60,361 nucleotides of DNA from Pseudomonadales bacterium (GTDB lineage: Bacteria; Pseudomonadota; Gammaproteobacteria; Pseudomonadales; Azotimanducaceae), in the NCBI GenBank assembly GCA_028277965.1, contig JANQFF010000233.1, forward strand, positions 1 through 60,361. Direction: 5' to 3'. How positions within the stretch are numbered: position 1 is the first letter of the stretch; each line of letters starts with the position of its first letter. Made by a program: the position numbers and the translations under genes. The notes under the pieces are model-generated. The model worked only from the letters and a program-made list of their open reading frames with translations. It was not told the DNA's origin and ran no database searches. This document shows positions 52,056 to 60,361 of this stretch, piece by piece.

Positions 52056-52907
52056 ATGAACAAAGGCAGCTGTCTTTGTGGAGACATCACCTGGGAGATT
52101 GATGGTGATCTCATCATGATGAGCAACTGTCACTGTTCCATGTGTCGGAAATTCCACGGTGTGGGTTACGGCACCTATGTTGGTGTGATGGCGGATGATT
52201 TCCGCTGGTTGAGTGGTGAAGGGAACGTTCAGACCTACGAATCCTCTCCCGGCGGATTGAGGCCGTTCTGTCCGCGTTGCGGTTCCATTGTTGCCTCAAC
52301 ATCCCGGGATGGATCCATGGCGTTTATGCCCGCTGGGAATATGGAAGGTGAGCTTGATCGCGAACTGGACTCACATATCTTCGTGGGGTCCAAAGCCCCG
52401 TGGTACGAAATCCACGACAACGCACCTCAGCATGACGCCTATCCGCCTGACCACGACGTGCCGCCGCAGGAAAACGCCCAGCGACTGCCGGAGACGCCCG
52501 GATCGATTGGGGGAAGTTGTCTCTGTGGCGCGGTTGCTTACGAGGTGAGCGAACTCTCAGATCGCTTCGGTTATTGTCATTGTTCGCGCTGTCGAAAAGC
52601 TCGCAGCGCTGGTGCGTCTGCGCAGGTTTTTGCCGCGGTTGATGATTTCCGTTGGACGAGCGGCGAAAGCCACATCCGTCATTTTGATCTGCCAGAAGGT
52701 GAAGTGTATCGCACAGACTTTTGCGAGATCTGCGGATCTCCGACCCCCACGATTCACGAAACCCTGGGATTCGTTCTGATACCTGCTGGTTCGCTGGACC
52801 AGGACCCCGGTGTCAGGCCGCAGGCACATATCTATGTCGGATCAAAGGCACCCTGGGTTGAAATCAAAGATGGTCTACTTCAGTTTCTGGAGATGCCTGA
52901 AGGCTGA
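52056..52907 (+). CDS. Tandem GFA/CENP-V domain protein
   Basis: 283 residues made of two glutathione-dependent formaldehyde-activating (GFA) domains. Each has the zinc cysteines: SCLCGDITW, SNCHCSMCRKFHG and FCPRCGS in the first; GSCLCGAVAYEV, YCHCSRCRKARS and FCEICGS in the second. Each ends in a similar strand (VGSKAPWYEI / VGSKAPWVEI). I chose the ATG at 52056 because the family starts at KGSCLCG; the frame is open further upstream but lacks similarity. A strong terminator follows. Confidence 0.88.
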   Translation: MNKGSCLCGDITWEIDGDLIMMSNCHCSMCRKFHGVGYGTYVGVMADDFRWLSGEGNVQTYESSPGGLRPFCPRCGSIVASTSRDGSMAFMPAGNMEGELDRELDSHIFVGSKAPWYEIHDNAPQHDAYPPDHDVPPQENAQRLPETPGSIGGSCLCGAVAYEVSELSDRFGYCHCSRCRKARSAGASAQVFAAVDDFRWTSGESHIRHFDLPEGEVYRTDFCEICGSPTPTIHETLGFVLIPAGSLDQDPGVRPQAHIYVGSKAPWVEIKDGLLQFLEMPEG

Positions 52908-52911
52908 GTAG

Positions 52912-52948
52912 AAAAAACCCGCCTGGCGATCACCAGGCGGGTTTTTTT
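52912..52948. terminator. Bidirectional rho-independent terminator
   Basis: CCCGCCTGG (52918-52926) pairs with CCAGGCGGG (52933-52941), flanked by A6 on the left and T7 on the right. It serves both the GFA gene (plus) and the secreted protein gene (minus). Confidence 0.92.
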
Positions 52949-52966
52949 CCCTGGTCAGGAGCTGGT

Positions 52967-53428
52967 TTAGAAGCTTGCTGTGACCGGGACCAGGGTGTGG
53001 GACACACCGCGATGCGAGTGCTGTCGCGATTTGAGATCAGTGATGCCACTCGGCGCGACAAGGTAAGCCGTTACAGCTACCGTGTGAGGCCTCGCTGTGC
53101 AACGCACCTGGCCCACGTAGTCCTGGCCGTTGGTAATGTCCGATGCGCGCAGATAGCGCAGACCCCGGGCCGGCACCTGCATCTTGGCGATGCCGATACG
53201 CTGGCCGTTGGCATCGAATGCCCGGCAGATCACAACAGCAGAATCGACGTTTGCGTCACCAACGGAACTGGCGACGATTGCCGTGTCGGTGGTGTCGCGA
53301 TCAGGTCGCACATCAAGCTCGACCGCGAGATCTGCTCCGTCACGGACAATCTCGACAGCATCGCTGTCGTCTGCCTGAACGGTGATACTCGCTACCATCA
53401 GAATGAACATAGCAGTCAGTTTTTTCAT
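52967..53428 (-). CDS. Small secreted protein of unknown function
   Basis: 153 residues. Signal peptide KKLTAMFILMVASITVQA. The mature protein is beta-rich, with VVICRAFDANGQRIGIAKMQV and two cysteines (VICRA and VRCTA) likely forming a disulfide. The ATG at 53428 has a perfect AGGAGG seven bases upstream; the longer open frame to 53671 is discounted. It shares a terminator with the convergent GFA gene. No family recognised. Confidence 0.75.
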   Translation of the reverse strand: MKKLTAMFILMVASITVQADDSDAVEIVRDGADLAVELDVRPDRDTTDTAIVASSVGDANVDSAVVICRAFDANGQRIGIAKMQVPARGLRYLRASDITNGQDYVGQVRCTARPHTVAVTAYLVAPSGITDLKSRQHSHRGVSHTLVPVTASF

Positions 53429-53533
53429 GTTTCCTCCTCGATAAATCTCACCACCCACTAATGCGGGTGAGTTACCTATCAAGAACGAGTGACTGCGGGT
53501 TTGGTTGACCGAAAAGTGTGCGTTTCGTCTCAA

Positions 53534-53574
53534 AAAGTGGTGACGATGGTGCCAGGCACCATCGTCACCACTTT
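53534..53574. repeat. Perfect 20+1+20 palindrome (GGTGCC family)
   Basis: AAAGTGGTGACGATGGTGCC (53534-53553), one central A, and its exact complement (53555-53574). It has the same arm length and single-base centre as the palindrome at 797-837 but a different sequence, and likewise sits beside a gene end (the PQQ dehydrogenase stop is 12 bases away). Confidence 0.85.
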
Positions 53575-53585
53575 CCAGCGCGATT

Positions 53586-55907
53586 TCATTCGGGCAGCGC
53601 GTAAGCGATGACTTTTCCGCCCGGTACGTTGCTCGTATCGAGATTTGCGAGGGCTTCTTCGTCTTCGACATCCGTCAACGGTATGTTTTCGCCGGGTACG
53701 GTAACAATTACATACTGCCGGCCGGTGTCGGGGCTAACGAAACTCATGGGGGTAGCGTCGGATGCGCGTGGGAGGGCCTCCTGCCAGATCGTCTCACCTG
53801 TGAAAAGGTCGAATGCCCGGAGCTGACCGTCCATGACACCAGCGTTGAAAATGAGGTTACCTGCCGTCACAAACGATCCGGCCGAGTAGGGGAATCCAAG
53901 ATCCGCAAAACCCATGCCACGCTTCCAGACCACCTGCTGAGTCGTGAGGTCGATCACCGCAATTTCACCATACGGTGGCTTCAGGCAGGGCATGGAAAGC
54001 GGCGATGCAAACATGACTACCCGGGCGGCGTAAGGTGTGCCCCGTTGAGGTCCTCCAATGCCGTAGCCCCGACTGAAGCCGTCTTCAGAAGTCGACGTGT
54101 CTTCCTCGCGGGGAATCATGTTGATCCTGAACGGCAGATGCATGTTGTTCAAAACCAGGAGCTGGCGTTCTTCATGAACCGCAACACTGCCCCAGTTCTG
54201 CCCGCCCGCGGGACCCGGGTAGAGGAGGGTGCCTTCGACAGATGGCGGCGTCATGCGACCTTCCCAGCGCAGGTTCAGGAATGTCTCGCGGCACGCCATC
54301 TGATCGAACGGTGTGATCCCGAAGAGGTCACTCTCCTCGACGTTTTCATACGCCATTGACGGCATACCGGTCGAAAATGGCTGTGTGGGAGATGAACGCT
54401 CACCTGTCAGGTCAGTCTGAGCCACTGGTTGTTCGGTGACCTCTGTCAGAAGCTCGCCGGTTTCTCGGTCGAGCACAAAGGTTTCTCCGCGTTTGGTCGG
54501 CACGATCACGGCCTTACGACGATTGCCGTCGAGCGTGAGATCAACAAGCGTTGGCTGGGACGGTACGTCGTAGTCCCAGATGTCGTGGTGGGTTGTCTGG
54601 AAATGCCAGCGCGTGAGTCCGGTCTTAGCGTCAATCGCGACAATGGAGCTGGCAAACTTGTCCATCACCTCGGTACGGTGGCCGCCGAAATAGTCCGGTG
54701 TGGCGTTTCCGGTTGGGACGTATACAAGCCCGAGTTCGTCGTCAGCGGACGTTAAACTCCAGACATTGGGCGTCCCGCGGGTGTAATAGCCACCCTCGGG
54801 CGGGAGAGTTGTCTGCCCTTCACGGCCGATGTCCCAGGCCCACAACAATTTGCCGGAAGTGGGATCGTACCCGCGCACAACTCCTGAAGGCTCCTCGGTT
54901 TCCTGGTTGTCAGCCACCCAGCCGCCGACCACAAGAGCGCCACTCGCCACAGTTGGCGGCGACGTTACAAAGTAGAAGAGCGGTTTGACTTCACCCATAC
55001 CGGCGAGGAGGGATATTTCACCACCGGGTCCGAACTCTTCACACGGCTTTCCGGTGTCGATGTCGAGTGCAATCATGCGTGCATCGGTTGTCGCGGTGTA
55101 TATGCGTTCAGCGCACTGCGCGCCTTTTTCGCGCCCGGGGATGTGGTAGTAGGTGACACCGCGACAGTTGCCGAGAATCCCAAAAGCAGGTGTTTCGTTT
55201 TCAGGGTCAAAGCGCCAACGTTCCTGTCCGGTATCACCATCCAGCGCAATCACCACATTCTGAGACGTACAGAGATACAGACCGTCACCAATCTGGATGG
55301 GGGTTGCGCTGAACCGTCCGACGCGATTGGTGTCTGCTTCCCAGACTCTGGTCAGGTTCTGAACGTTCTCTGTGTTGATCTGATCGTGCGGCGCATACCG
55401 TGTACCGGCGTTGCTCGCCCCGTACGCGGTCCAGTCGGCGCTGTTTTGCGCCGGGCCAAAGGTCTGATCGGATAATTCGAGCACAGGGTCACTCAACAGG
55501 TTAACGGTCATGGCACCCAGCACGCCGAAAGTAGGCACGGCGGTTACCTGTACCAGACGGAGACTGAAGAGTTTTGGCGTTTCTTCAGGCCAGAGCGGCC
55601 GTCGAACCCATGGGGTGCAAAGCCAGAGCGCAATGATGCCAACGACCCATATTCGGGAACCAACAAGCCAGAACTCAGTACCAGATTCGTAAACGGCCCA
55701 GGCAAGCGTGAGCAGCACCGTCACGGCGTAAATGTAGAAACCGCTTGGCTGGAGCCGCCAGAGCTGTACGGCACTTGCCACCATCAGTATGCCCGCTGTC
55801 GCGTAGTAGGGTGTGCCGCCCTGAAAAGCAAGCCCCGCTCCCTGCCAGGCCATGGGCAGACCTATTGCAGCGATGATGATGGCAGTGATGCGCGGTGTAA
55901 TGGACAT
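53586..55907 (-). CDS. Membrane-bound PQQ-dependent dehydrogenase (glucose/quinate type)
   Basis: 773 residues. The N-terminal 135 residues are about four to five membrane helices that receive electrons to ubiquinone. The remainder is an eight-bladed PQQ propeller with DWTAYGASNAGTRYAPHDQI at its start, GNCRGVTYYHIPG, YTATTDARMIALDIDTGKPC and tryptophan-docking repeats. This matches Gcd/QuiA-type quinoproteins that oxidise sugars or cyclitols in the periplasm. The exact substrate is open. The divergent neighbour is a DUF3089 gene. Confidence 0.92.
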   Translation of the reverse strand: MSITPRITAIIIAAIGLPMAWQGAGLAFQGGTPYYATAGILMVASAVQLWRLQPSGFYIYAVTVLLTLAWAVYESGTEFWLVGSRIWVVGIIALWLCTPWVRRPLWPEETPKLFSLRLVQVTAVPTFGVLGAMTVNLLSDPVLELSDQTFGPAQNSADWTAYGASNAGTRYAPHDQINTENVQNLTRVWEADTNRVGRFSATPIQIGDGLYLCTSQNVVIALDGDTGQERWRFDPENETPAFGILGNCRGVTYYHIPGREKGAQCAERIYTATTDARMIALDIDTGKPCEEFGPGGEISLLAGMGEVKPLFYFVTSPPTVASGALVVGGWVADNQETEEPSGVVRGYDPTSGKLLWAWDIGREGQTTLPPEGGYYTRGTPNVWSLTSADDELGLVYVPTGNATPDYFGGHRTEVMDKFASSIVAIDAKTGLTRWHFQTTHHDIWDYDVPSQPTLVDLTLDGNRRKAVIVPTKRGETFVLDRETGELLTEVTEQPVAQTDLTGERSSPTQPFSTGMPSMAYENVEESDLFGITPFDQMACRETFLNLRWEGRMTPPSVEGTLLYPGPAGGQNWGSVAVHEERQLLVLNNMHLPFRINMIPREEDTSTSEDGFSRGYGIGGPQRGTPYAARVVMFASPLSMPCLKPPYGEIAVIDLTTQQVVWKRGMGFADLGFPYSAGSFVTAGNLIFNAGVMDGQLRAFDLFTGETIWQEALPRASDATPMSFVSPDTGRQYVIVTVPGENIPLTDVEDEEALANLDTSNVPGGKVIAYALPE

Positions 55908-56029
55908 GTCGAATACCTGTTGTTTTTATGAACGACGAAAGGAATCGAGTTTACTACAGGCTGCGTTGCTTGATCTCTATGGTGATCCGCGTAGCCTGAG
56001 CACCAGTCTCAGCTTGTTACGATGGGTTC

Positions 56030-57115
56030 ATGAAAAAAATTGTTATCGGAATTGTAGTTTTTGTTGTTGTCGCGTTCGTTGGGGCATACATGTTCAGACA
56101 ACAGATATTCATGGCAATGATGGGTGGGCAAATCGCCCCCGATCATGACTTTGCCGCTGAATTGGCGCCTGAAGCACCCGACTATCGTGATCCATCCTGG
56201 TGGGCGGCACTTCCGGCGACCGAAGATCCTTCAGACCAGGTGCCCGAGGGGATGAATACCAATCCGATGGGAGTTGCGGTCTTCTTTGTCCATCCGACAT
56301 CGTACTTCGGGAAAGAGAACTGGAATCAGCCGCTATCGGACGAGGGTGCAAACTGGGTCGTCGATGAACGTGTGCTGCGTCACCAGGCGTCGGTGTTCAA
56401 TGGATGTTGTGATGTATATGCACCGCGTTATCGTCAGGCGACGTTTTTTTCGTTCATGGACCAAAGCGGCAACGGTAACCAGGCCCTCGATCTTGCCTAC
56501 ACAGATGTCGCGGCTGCCTTTGAGCACTTTGTCAGCCAGCTGGGTCCGGAACAGCCGTTCATCGTTGCGGGACATTCGCAAGGGTCTCGCCACGCTGCGC
56601 TGCTTGTTGCAGATGAAATCTCCGGTAAACCGATTTCAGATCGTATGGTTGCTGCGTACCTGGTTGGTTTCAGTGTGACCGATAACCAGATTGGATCCAT
56701 ACCCGTTTGCGAGAGCGCTGAGCAAACCGGTTGTGCCCTGGGGTGGAACGTTATGGACGGTGAAGGTGCTGGTGCGTTTGGGGGCAACGATGGTCTGATA
56801 TGTACAAACCCCCTCAACTGGCAGGCTGATTCCAGTTATGCGGCGCATGAGCTCAACGAGGGGGCGATAGGCTTTCCCTCGTACGGTCCCGCGGAGGATG
56901 GTGAAGATGTCACTGCAATGGTTGTCGAAGTTGGCGCAGCGGACGCTCAATGTATGGAAGACGGACAACTTGCCGTGCTCGAGCTACGATCTCAATCATT
57001 CCCCTCGCGGATGTTCGGTAACAGCATGCACGTGTATGACTACAGCCTTTTCCATGCAAGCATCCGGGAGAACGCTGCTGTTCGGATCGGTGCCTATATG
57101 ACGGGGATCCGTTGA
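56030..57115 (+). CDS. DUF3089 alpha/beta hydrolase-like protein
   Basis: 361 residues with an N-terminal membrane anchor or signal (KIVIGIVVFVVVAFVGAYMF). DUF3089 signatures: VAVFFVHPTSYFGKENWNQP, YAPRYRQATFFSF, nucleophile elbow IVAGHSQGSRHAALLV and a C-terminal HVYDYSLFHASIREN. These are lipase/esterase-like proteins of unknown substrate. ATG start. Its last four bases overlap the TTG of the next gene, beginning a three-gene coupled operon. Confidence 0.88.
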   Translation: MKKIVIGIVVFVVVAFVGAYMFRQQIFMAMMGGQIAPDHDFAAELAPEAPDYRDPSWWAALPATEDPSDQVPEGMNTNPMGVAVFFVHPTSYFGKENWNQPLSDEGANWVVDERVLRHQASVFNGCCDVYAPRYRQATFFSFMDQSGNGNQALDLAYTDVAAAFEHFVSQLGPEQPFIVAGHSQGSRHAALLVADEISGKPISDRMVAAYLVGFSVTDNQIGSIPVCESAEQTGCALGWNVMDGEGAGAFGGNDGLICTNPLNWQADSSYAAHELNEGAIGFPSYGPAEDGEDVTAMVVEVGAADAQCMEDGQLAVLELRSQSFPSRMFGNSMHVYDYSLFHASIRENAAVRIGAYMTGIR

Positions 57116-57738
57116 GCGAAAACTTCGGAAGAAGGCTTCAGGCAGTAGCCGCTTCCGGTCTTCGACGCTGGCTGGAAGTCCACTGCTGGGTGATTTACGT
57201 GAGGGAGATTGACGGAGCCAGTGCGGATGTAGAAATTTCCCCCGGGACCGAGTACGAACTCGTGGACGACGGGTATGCCACTACTCTGGCAGAGCTGTCT
57301 CCGTATCTCAGCCTGAAAGAAATCGATGACGCTTTTTCGCGAGGGGACCAATGTGTTGTCGCCCGCCGGGAAGGCGCTGACGTTGCTTATACGTGGCGGA
57401 CAGTGCTTGATTCGCAAGTAATAGAAGGTGTTGGGATGCGCCTCGTTGAAGACGGCACCTTCATGGGACTCGGAACCTGGGTCAGCCCTGCCGCTCGTGG
57501 TGCACGGATTTTCGCCGGGATGCGGACGTTTTTCGACACGATATCCACGGCATCCGGACTGAATCAAGGGGTCAGCTACGCGAACGTGGAAAACTGGTCG
57601 TCGCGTAAGTCGCTGGAGAGGGAGGCGACAGCCCGATACGTCGGCTGGGTCGTTCACGCGGCGTGGGGCGCGGCTGCATGGTCCCTCGTAAACGCGGGAG
57701 CCCGTCGTTGGGTTGAGATAGTTAAGGGAGATTCCTGA
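57112..57738 (+). CDS. GNAT-fold acyltransferase-like protein
   Basis: 208 residues. The C-terminal half resembles a GNAT acetyltransferase: LGTWVSPAARGARIFAGM recalls the V-x-P-x-x-R-G acetyl-CoA loop and VSYANVENWSSRKSLEREA the N-x-x-S-x-x-x-x-E/K motif. The N-terminal 90 residues are unassigned. TTG start overlapping the DUF3089 stop (TTGA); its own TGA shares a base with the ATG of the next gene. Function in the operon is inferred to be acyl transfer to the product of the neighbouring ATP-dependent enzyme; unproven. Confidence 0.65.
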   Translation: MSENFGRRLQAVAASGLRRWLEVHCWVIYVREIDGASADVEISPGTEYELVDDGYATTLAELSPYLSLKEIDDAFSRGDQCVVARREGADVAYTWRTVLDSQVIEGVGMRLVEDGTFMGLGTWVSPAARGARIFAGMRTFFDTISTASGLNQGVSYANVENWSSRKSLEREATARYVGWVVHAAWGAAAWSLVNAGARRWVEIVKGDS

Positions 57739-58892
57739 TGTTTGTGGACGACGTGGAAGTAAGAGAGGAAGGGGAAATGGCGAGGATCTCCGCAACCCTG
57801 GGTAGCCAGGAGACGTGGTTTGAGCTTCCTTCCGAACATTTTCGCGGATCCGTCGGTGATGCATTGACGTGTCTGGCCATGTTCCCTGCGATGACTGGCG
57901 CGACAACCGAGGTTCAGGTCCCGGAGCAGTACCCTGTTTCTCAACGTCTGTTCGATTCACTACCGCTGCAGCAAGCGACATTTCAGACATGGTCGAAGAA
58001 ACTGCAGCCGGTTACCTATCGGGTAAGAAGGTCCGAAGGCACATCGTCAGATGATCGCGTCGTGAGTTCATTTTCGGGTGGTGTTGACAGCCTTTATACA
58101 GCGCTCCGCCACAATAATGAGATAACACACTTCGTGTACATCCATGGGTACGAGTTGAAACTCGAGGATGATCCGGACGGGCAGGGACTTGCCAGGTTAC
58201 ATCGCGCTGCTGAACGACTGGGCAAAGAGCTCATCGTCGTTAAGACAAACGCGTTAACCGTTTTCAGCAGCTTCAGGATTCAGAGACTCCTGATCTACGG
58301 GACCTTCATGGCAGCGGTTGCACACTTGTTGGGACCTCGACGTTTTCTTGTGCCTTCGAGTGCACCTCTCAACTATCTGGAGCCCAGTGGATCACACCCT
58401 ATGACCGACCCCCGATGGTCCACGGAAACTGTCGAGATCCTTTACGATGGAGACGAACGATTCAGACTCGACAAGATGAAGTGCATCGACGAGGCAGGGA
58501 TGTTGGACGATATCGTGGTATGCCACTACAACTTCGAGGCAAATTGCTGCCGCTGTGCGAAGTGCATCAGAACGATGATGGGGATTGAGCTCCAGGGACT
58601 GACCCGCTCAGCCTTCAGCGAACCCCTGACCACTGCAGCCGTGCGCAGATTCGAAATAAACAATAGTCCGGACGGTCCTCCATTTGGCGAATATCTCGAC
58701 CTGGCTCGAAAAAGCGGAAACAAGAAATGGGTTCGAGCAATGGCGTACGCCGAAATCTTGTATCGGCTCAAAGCGATATTGAAGTCGCTCATGGGACTCG
58801 TGGACGATCTCGTTACGGGAGGTCGTCTGATGTCGTCGAGAGCCAGTCGAATGGCTCAGGACGATGGCTGGTTTAAGGTCGAAGTGCCTTAG
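57738..58892 (+). CDS. PP-loop ATP-pyrophosphatase-like protein (QueC-like) with Cys cluster
   Basis: 384 residues. The PP-loop motif FSGGVDSLYTALRH (about residue 112) binds ATP for adenylation of a carboxyl or carbonyl. A four-Cys cluster, ANCCRCAKCIRTM (about residue 268), probably holds zinc, as the C-terminal Cys4 site does in QueC. The N-terminal 100 residues are not QueC-like and no other queuosine gene is nearby, so the substrate is probably different. ATG shares one base with the upstream stop. Ends nine bases before the convergent carboxylesterase. Confidence 0.78.
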   Translation: MFVDDVEVREEGEMARISATLGSQETWFELPSEHFRGSVGDALTCLAMFPAMTGATTEVQVPEQYPVSQRLFDSLPLQQATFQTWSKKLQPVTYRVRRSEGTSSDDRVVSSFSGGVDSLYTALRHNNEITHFVYIHGYELKLEDDPDGQGLARLHRAAERLGKELIVVKTNALTVFSSFRIQRLLIYGTFMAAVAHLLGPRRFLVPSSAPLNYLEPSGSHPMTDPRWSTETVEILYDGDERFRLDKMKCIDEAGMLDDIVVCHYNFEANCCRCAKCIRTMMGIELQGLTRSAFSEPLTTAAVRRFEINNSPDGPPFGEYLDLARKSGNKKWVRAMAYAEILYRLKAILKSLMGLVDDLVTGGRLMSSRASRMAQDDGWFKVEVP

Positions 58893-58900
58893 CTGAACAA

Positions 58901-60361
58901 CTAGTCGCCCCCACCCGCCACGCCTGCCAGCGCTGCATCGATGATGTCCAGTTCCTGACGACGGGGATCCTCGACGGCACGTGGTTCGTTGTCGAAGATC
59001 ATCGTAACCCGTTTCTCCGAATCGTACGGTGCCCACTCGGGTAAACCCGGATGATTGGGATTGCCCTGGCGGGCAAATGCCAGCCAGGCTTCAGACATGA
59101 CATCTGCGAGGGCCTGTTGCTCTTCACCTACACCGGACATCGATTCTGAATTCAGCACATTGTCGAAGACAAAGCCGATGTCGAGCGCGTGGGTTGCACC
59201 CCATTTGCCGCCTTCAACAGGCGATTTCCAGGTCAGGTAGTACTGGTAGACGGCTGCACCACCCTGGTCAGCCTTGCGGTCTGCAAGTTCTTTGCTGCCA
59301 CGGACAAACACGCTGTTGTCGCTGGTCGCCTCAAAGTAGAGGTTTGCTGGATCGATATCAGGGTGCAGCTGGCGGTATCCGGCGACTACTGCCTCAGCGT
59401 CGATACCCGGGATAGACGTAGTGAGGGCGGTGGGTAACGTCTCCCAGGTCAGATCGAATAGCTCCGGACTGGCTGCGCCTGCAAGGAGAGACATTTCGGT
59501 TTGGGTCGCACCGATCAGAAGCGGGACATCCCGGGATTGTTCCGGTGCCGCGGGAGTAAACGGGTGCCTTTTGTTGTGAACACCGTCGACCACGGGTCGC
59601 GCACCGGGGCGTAAGCCGTTTCCAGCAACCGCGTTGGCGGCAGCAGCGATTGTTTCAGCCGGCAGGGTGCGAATCTGATCGATTGTCTCTTCTGTCAACC
59701 CAAGCTCAGCAACAATTGCTTCTGTTGCGGGGATGGCATCATCCGGATCGAAGAGTTCGAGTCCGGGACCGCTCTGAACCACGGCACGGTGGAAGAGGCC
59801 CTGTGCACTGTCCATCGCCATGAGTGTGCTCACTTTGAACCCACCACCGGATTCCCCAAAGATCAGGACGTTGTCGGGGTCGCCACCGAATCCGGCGATG
59901 TTATCCCGCACCCACTCGAGGGAAGCGACAAGATCCAGCATCCCGGCGTTGGCAGAACCGGCAAACTGTTCACCGTACCGGTCGAGATAGAGGTAGCCAA
60001 AAACGTTAAGCCTGTGATTGACGGTCACGATGACGGCATCGCCGCGATTTGCGAGCCTTGCACCGTCATAAGCTTTCGAGGAGCCGGATCCTGATGTGAA
60101 TCCGCCGCCATGAAACCAGACCAGAACCGGCCGTTTGTTGCCGTCGAGCGCCGGTGTCCATACGTTGAGAAAAAGACAGTCTTCGCTCATACCGGGCGCC
60201 GGGTCCGGAGCCCATGAGTCGAAAAGTGAGATAGTGGTGGGGCGCTGGTTCTGCGGCGCCGAGTCACCAAAGTGGGTGGCGTCGACGGGCTCAGTCCACG
60301 GTGTCGGTTCCGCGGGCGCGGCGAAACGTGTGGTTGCAGTATCCGCGCCGTAACGTACCAA
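58901..60361 (-). CDS. Carboxylesterase, type B (5' end outside window)
   Basis: 486 residues are visible and the frame is open at the window edge, so the N-terminus is missing. Type B carboxylesterase motifs: EDCLFLNVWTP, VWFHGGGFTSGSGSS (oxyanion), nucleophile elbow IFGESGGGFKVSTLMA, and a C-terminal catalytic His in WGATHALDIGFVF. Hydrolyses ester bonds; the substrate is unknown. It is convergent with the QueC-like operon. Confidence 0.93.
   Translation of the reverse strand: MVRYGADTATTRFAAPAEPTPWTEPVDATHFGDSAPQNQRPTTISLFDSWAPDPAPGMSEDCLFLNVWTPALDGNKRPVLVWFHGGGFTSGSGSSKAYDGARLANRGDAVIVTVNHRLNVFGYLYLDRYGEQFAGSANAGMLDLVASLEWVRDNIAGFGGDPDNVLIFGESGGGFKVSTLMAMDSAQGLFHRAVVQSGPGLELFDPDDAIPATEAIVAELGLTEETIDQIRTLPAETIAAAANAVAGNGLRPGARPVVDGVHNKRHPFTPAAPEQSRDVPLLIGATQTEMSLLAGAASPELFDLTWETLPTALTTSIPGIDAEAVVAGYRQLHPDIDPANLYFEATSDNSVFVRGSKELADRKADQGGAAVYQYYLTWKSPVEGGKWGATHALDIGFVFDNVLNSESMSGVGEEQQALADVMSEAWLAFARQGNPNHPGLPEWAPYDSEKRVTMIFDNEPRAVEDPRRQELDIIDAALAGVAGGGD

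Overview
The window is chromosomal DNA of a gammaproteobacterium. It opens with the end of gyrA followed by serC-pheA-hisC-cmk-rpsA-ihfB-lapA-lapB, the order known from Pseudomonas and relatives, and then runs straight into an envelope-polysaccharide cluster, as in Pseudomonas O-antigen loci. GTG and TTG starts are frequent, coding density is high, and gaps are littered with a short REP palindrome (core GGAGCGGCTTCAGCCGC). The genus cannot be named from the sequence alone.

Layout. 1-9.0 kb: housekeeping block (DNA gyrase, serine/aromatic/histidine metabolism, CMP kinase, ribosomal protein S1, IHF, LPS-assembly regulators, a ComEA-like protein). 9.2-15.3 kb: five-gene glycan operon (two GT4 glycosyltransferases, a sugar epimerase, a WecA/WbpL-type initiating transferase, a WbpM/FlaA1-type dehydratase). 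15.4-23.4 kb: scattered metabolic genes (nitronate monooxygenase-like, cupin, FAD dehydrogenase, zinc alcohol dehydrogenase, hotdog thioesterase, lipoproteins, methyltransferase) separated by REP copies. 23.49 kb: tRNA-Asn(GTT).

23.6-29.2 kb is an AT-richer accessory island directly 3' of the tRNA. It holds two overlapping small ORFs, a four-gene tightly coupled minus-strand operon of unrecognised proteins, and a divergent three-gene operon with a membrane protein, a signal-less subtilisin-like protease and a small protein that looks like a free-standing subtilase propeptide/inhibitor. Its right edge lies in a truncated Rieske dioxygenase gene. This is the best candidate for an undescribed system.

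29.6-42.7 kb: a CPA2 antiporter, a serine hydrolase, an alpha/beta hydrolase, then a 1590-residue multi-pass membrane protein coupled to a DUF2235 lipase-like membrane protein, followed by an opposing operon (Tat-exported monooxygenase, class 3 lipase, GrdB-like protein). The GrdB-like gene and a peroxiredoxin gene at 48.7-49.2 kb each carry one in-frame TGA exactly where the family has a catalytic Cys/Sec. I read both as selenoproteins, which implies that the organism decodes selenocysteine.

42.8-60.4 kb: a secreted haem/beta-propeller protein, a four-gene operon with an EEP-family phosphodiesterase and an alpha/beta hydrolase, a Baeyer-Villiger-type monooxygenase, a tandem GFA protein, a membrane PQQ dehydrogenase, a translationally coupled DUF3089 / GNAT-like / QueC-like ATP-pyrophosphatase operon, and a type B carboxylesterase that runs off the end. 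The 29-60 kb part is rich in hydrolases and oxidoreductases, consistent with a heterotroph using varied organic substrates.
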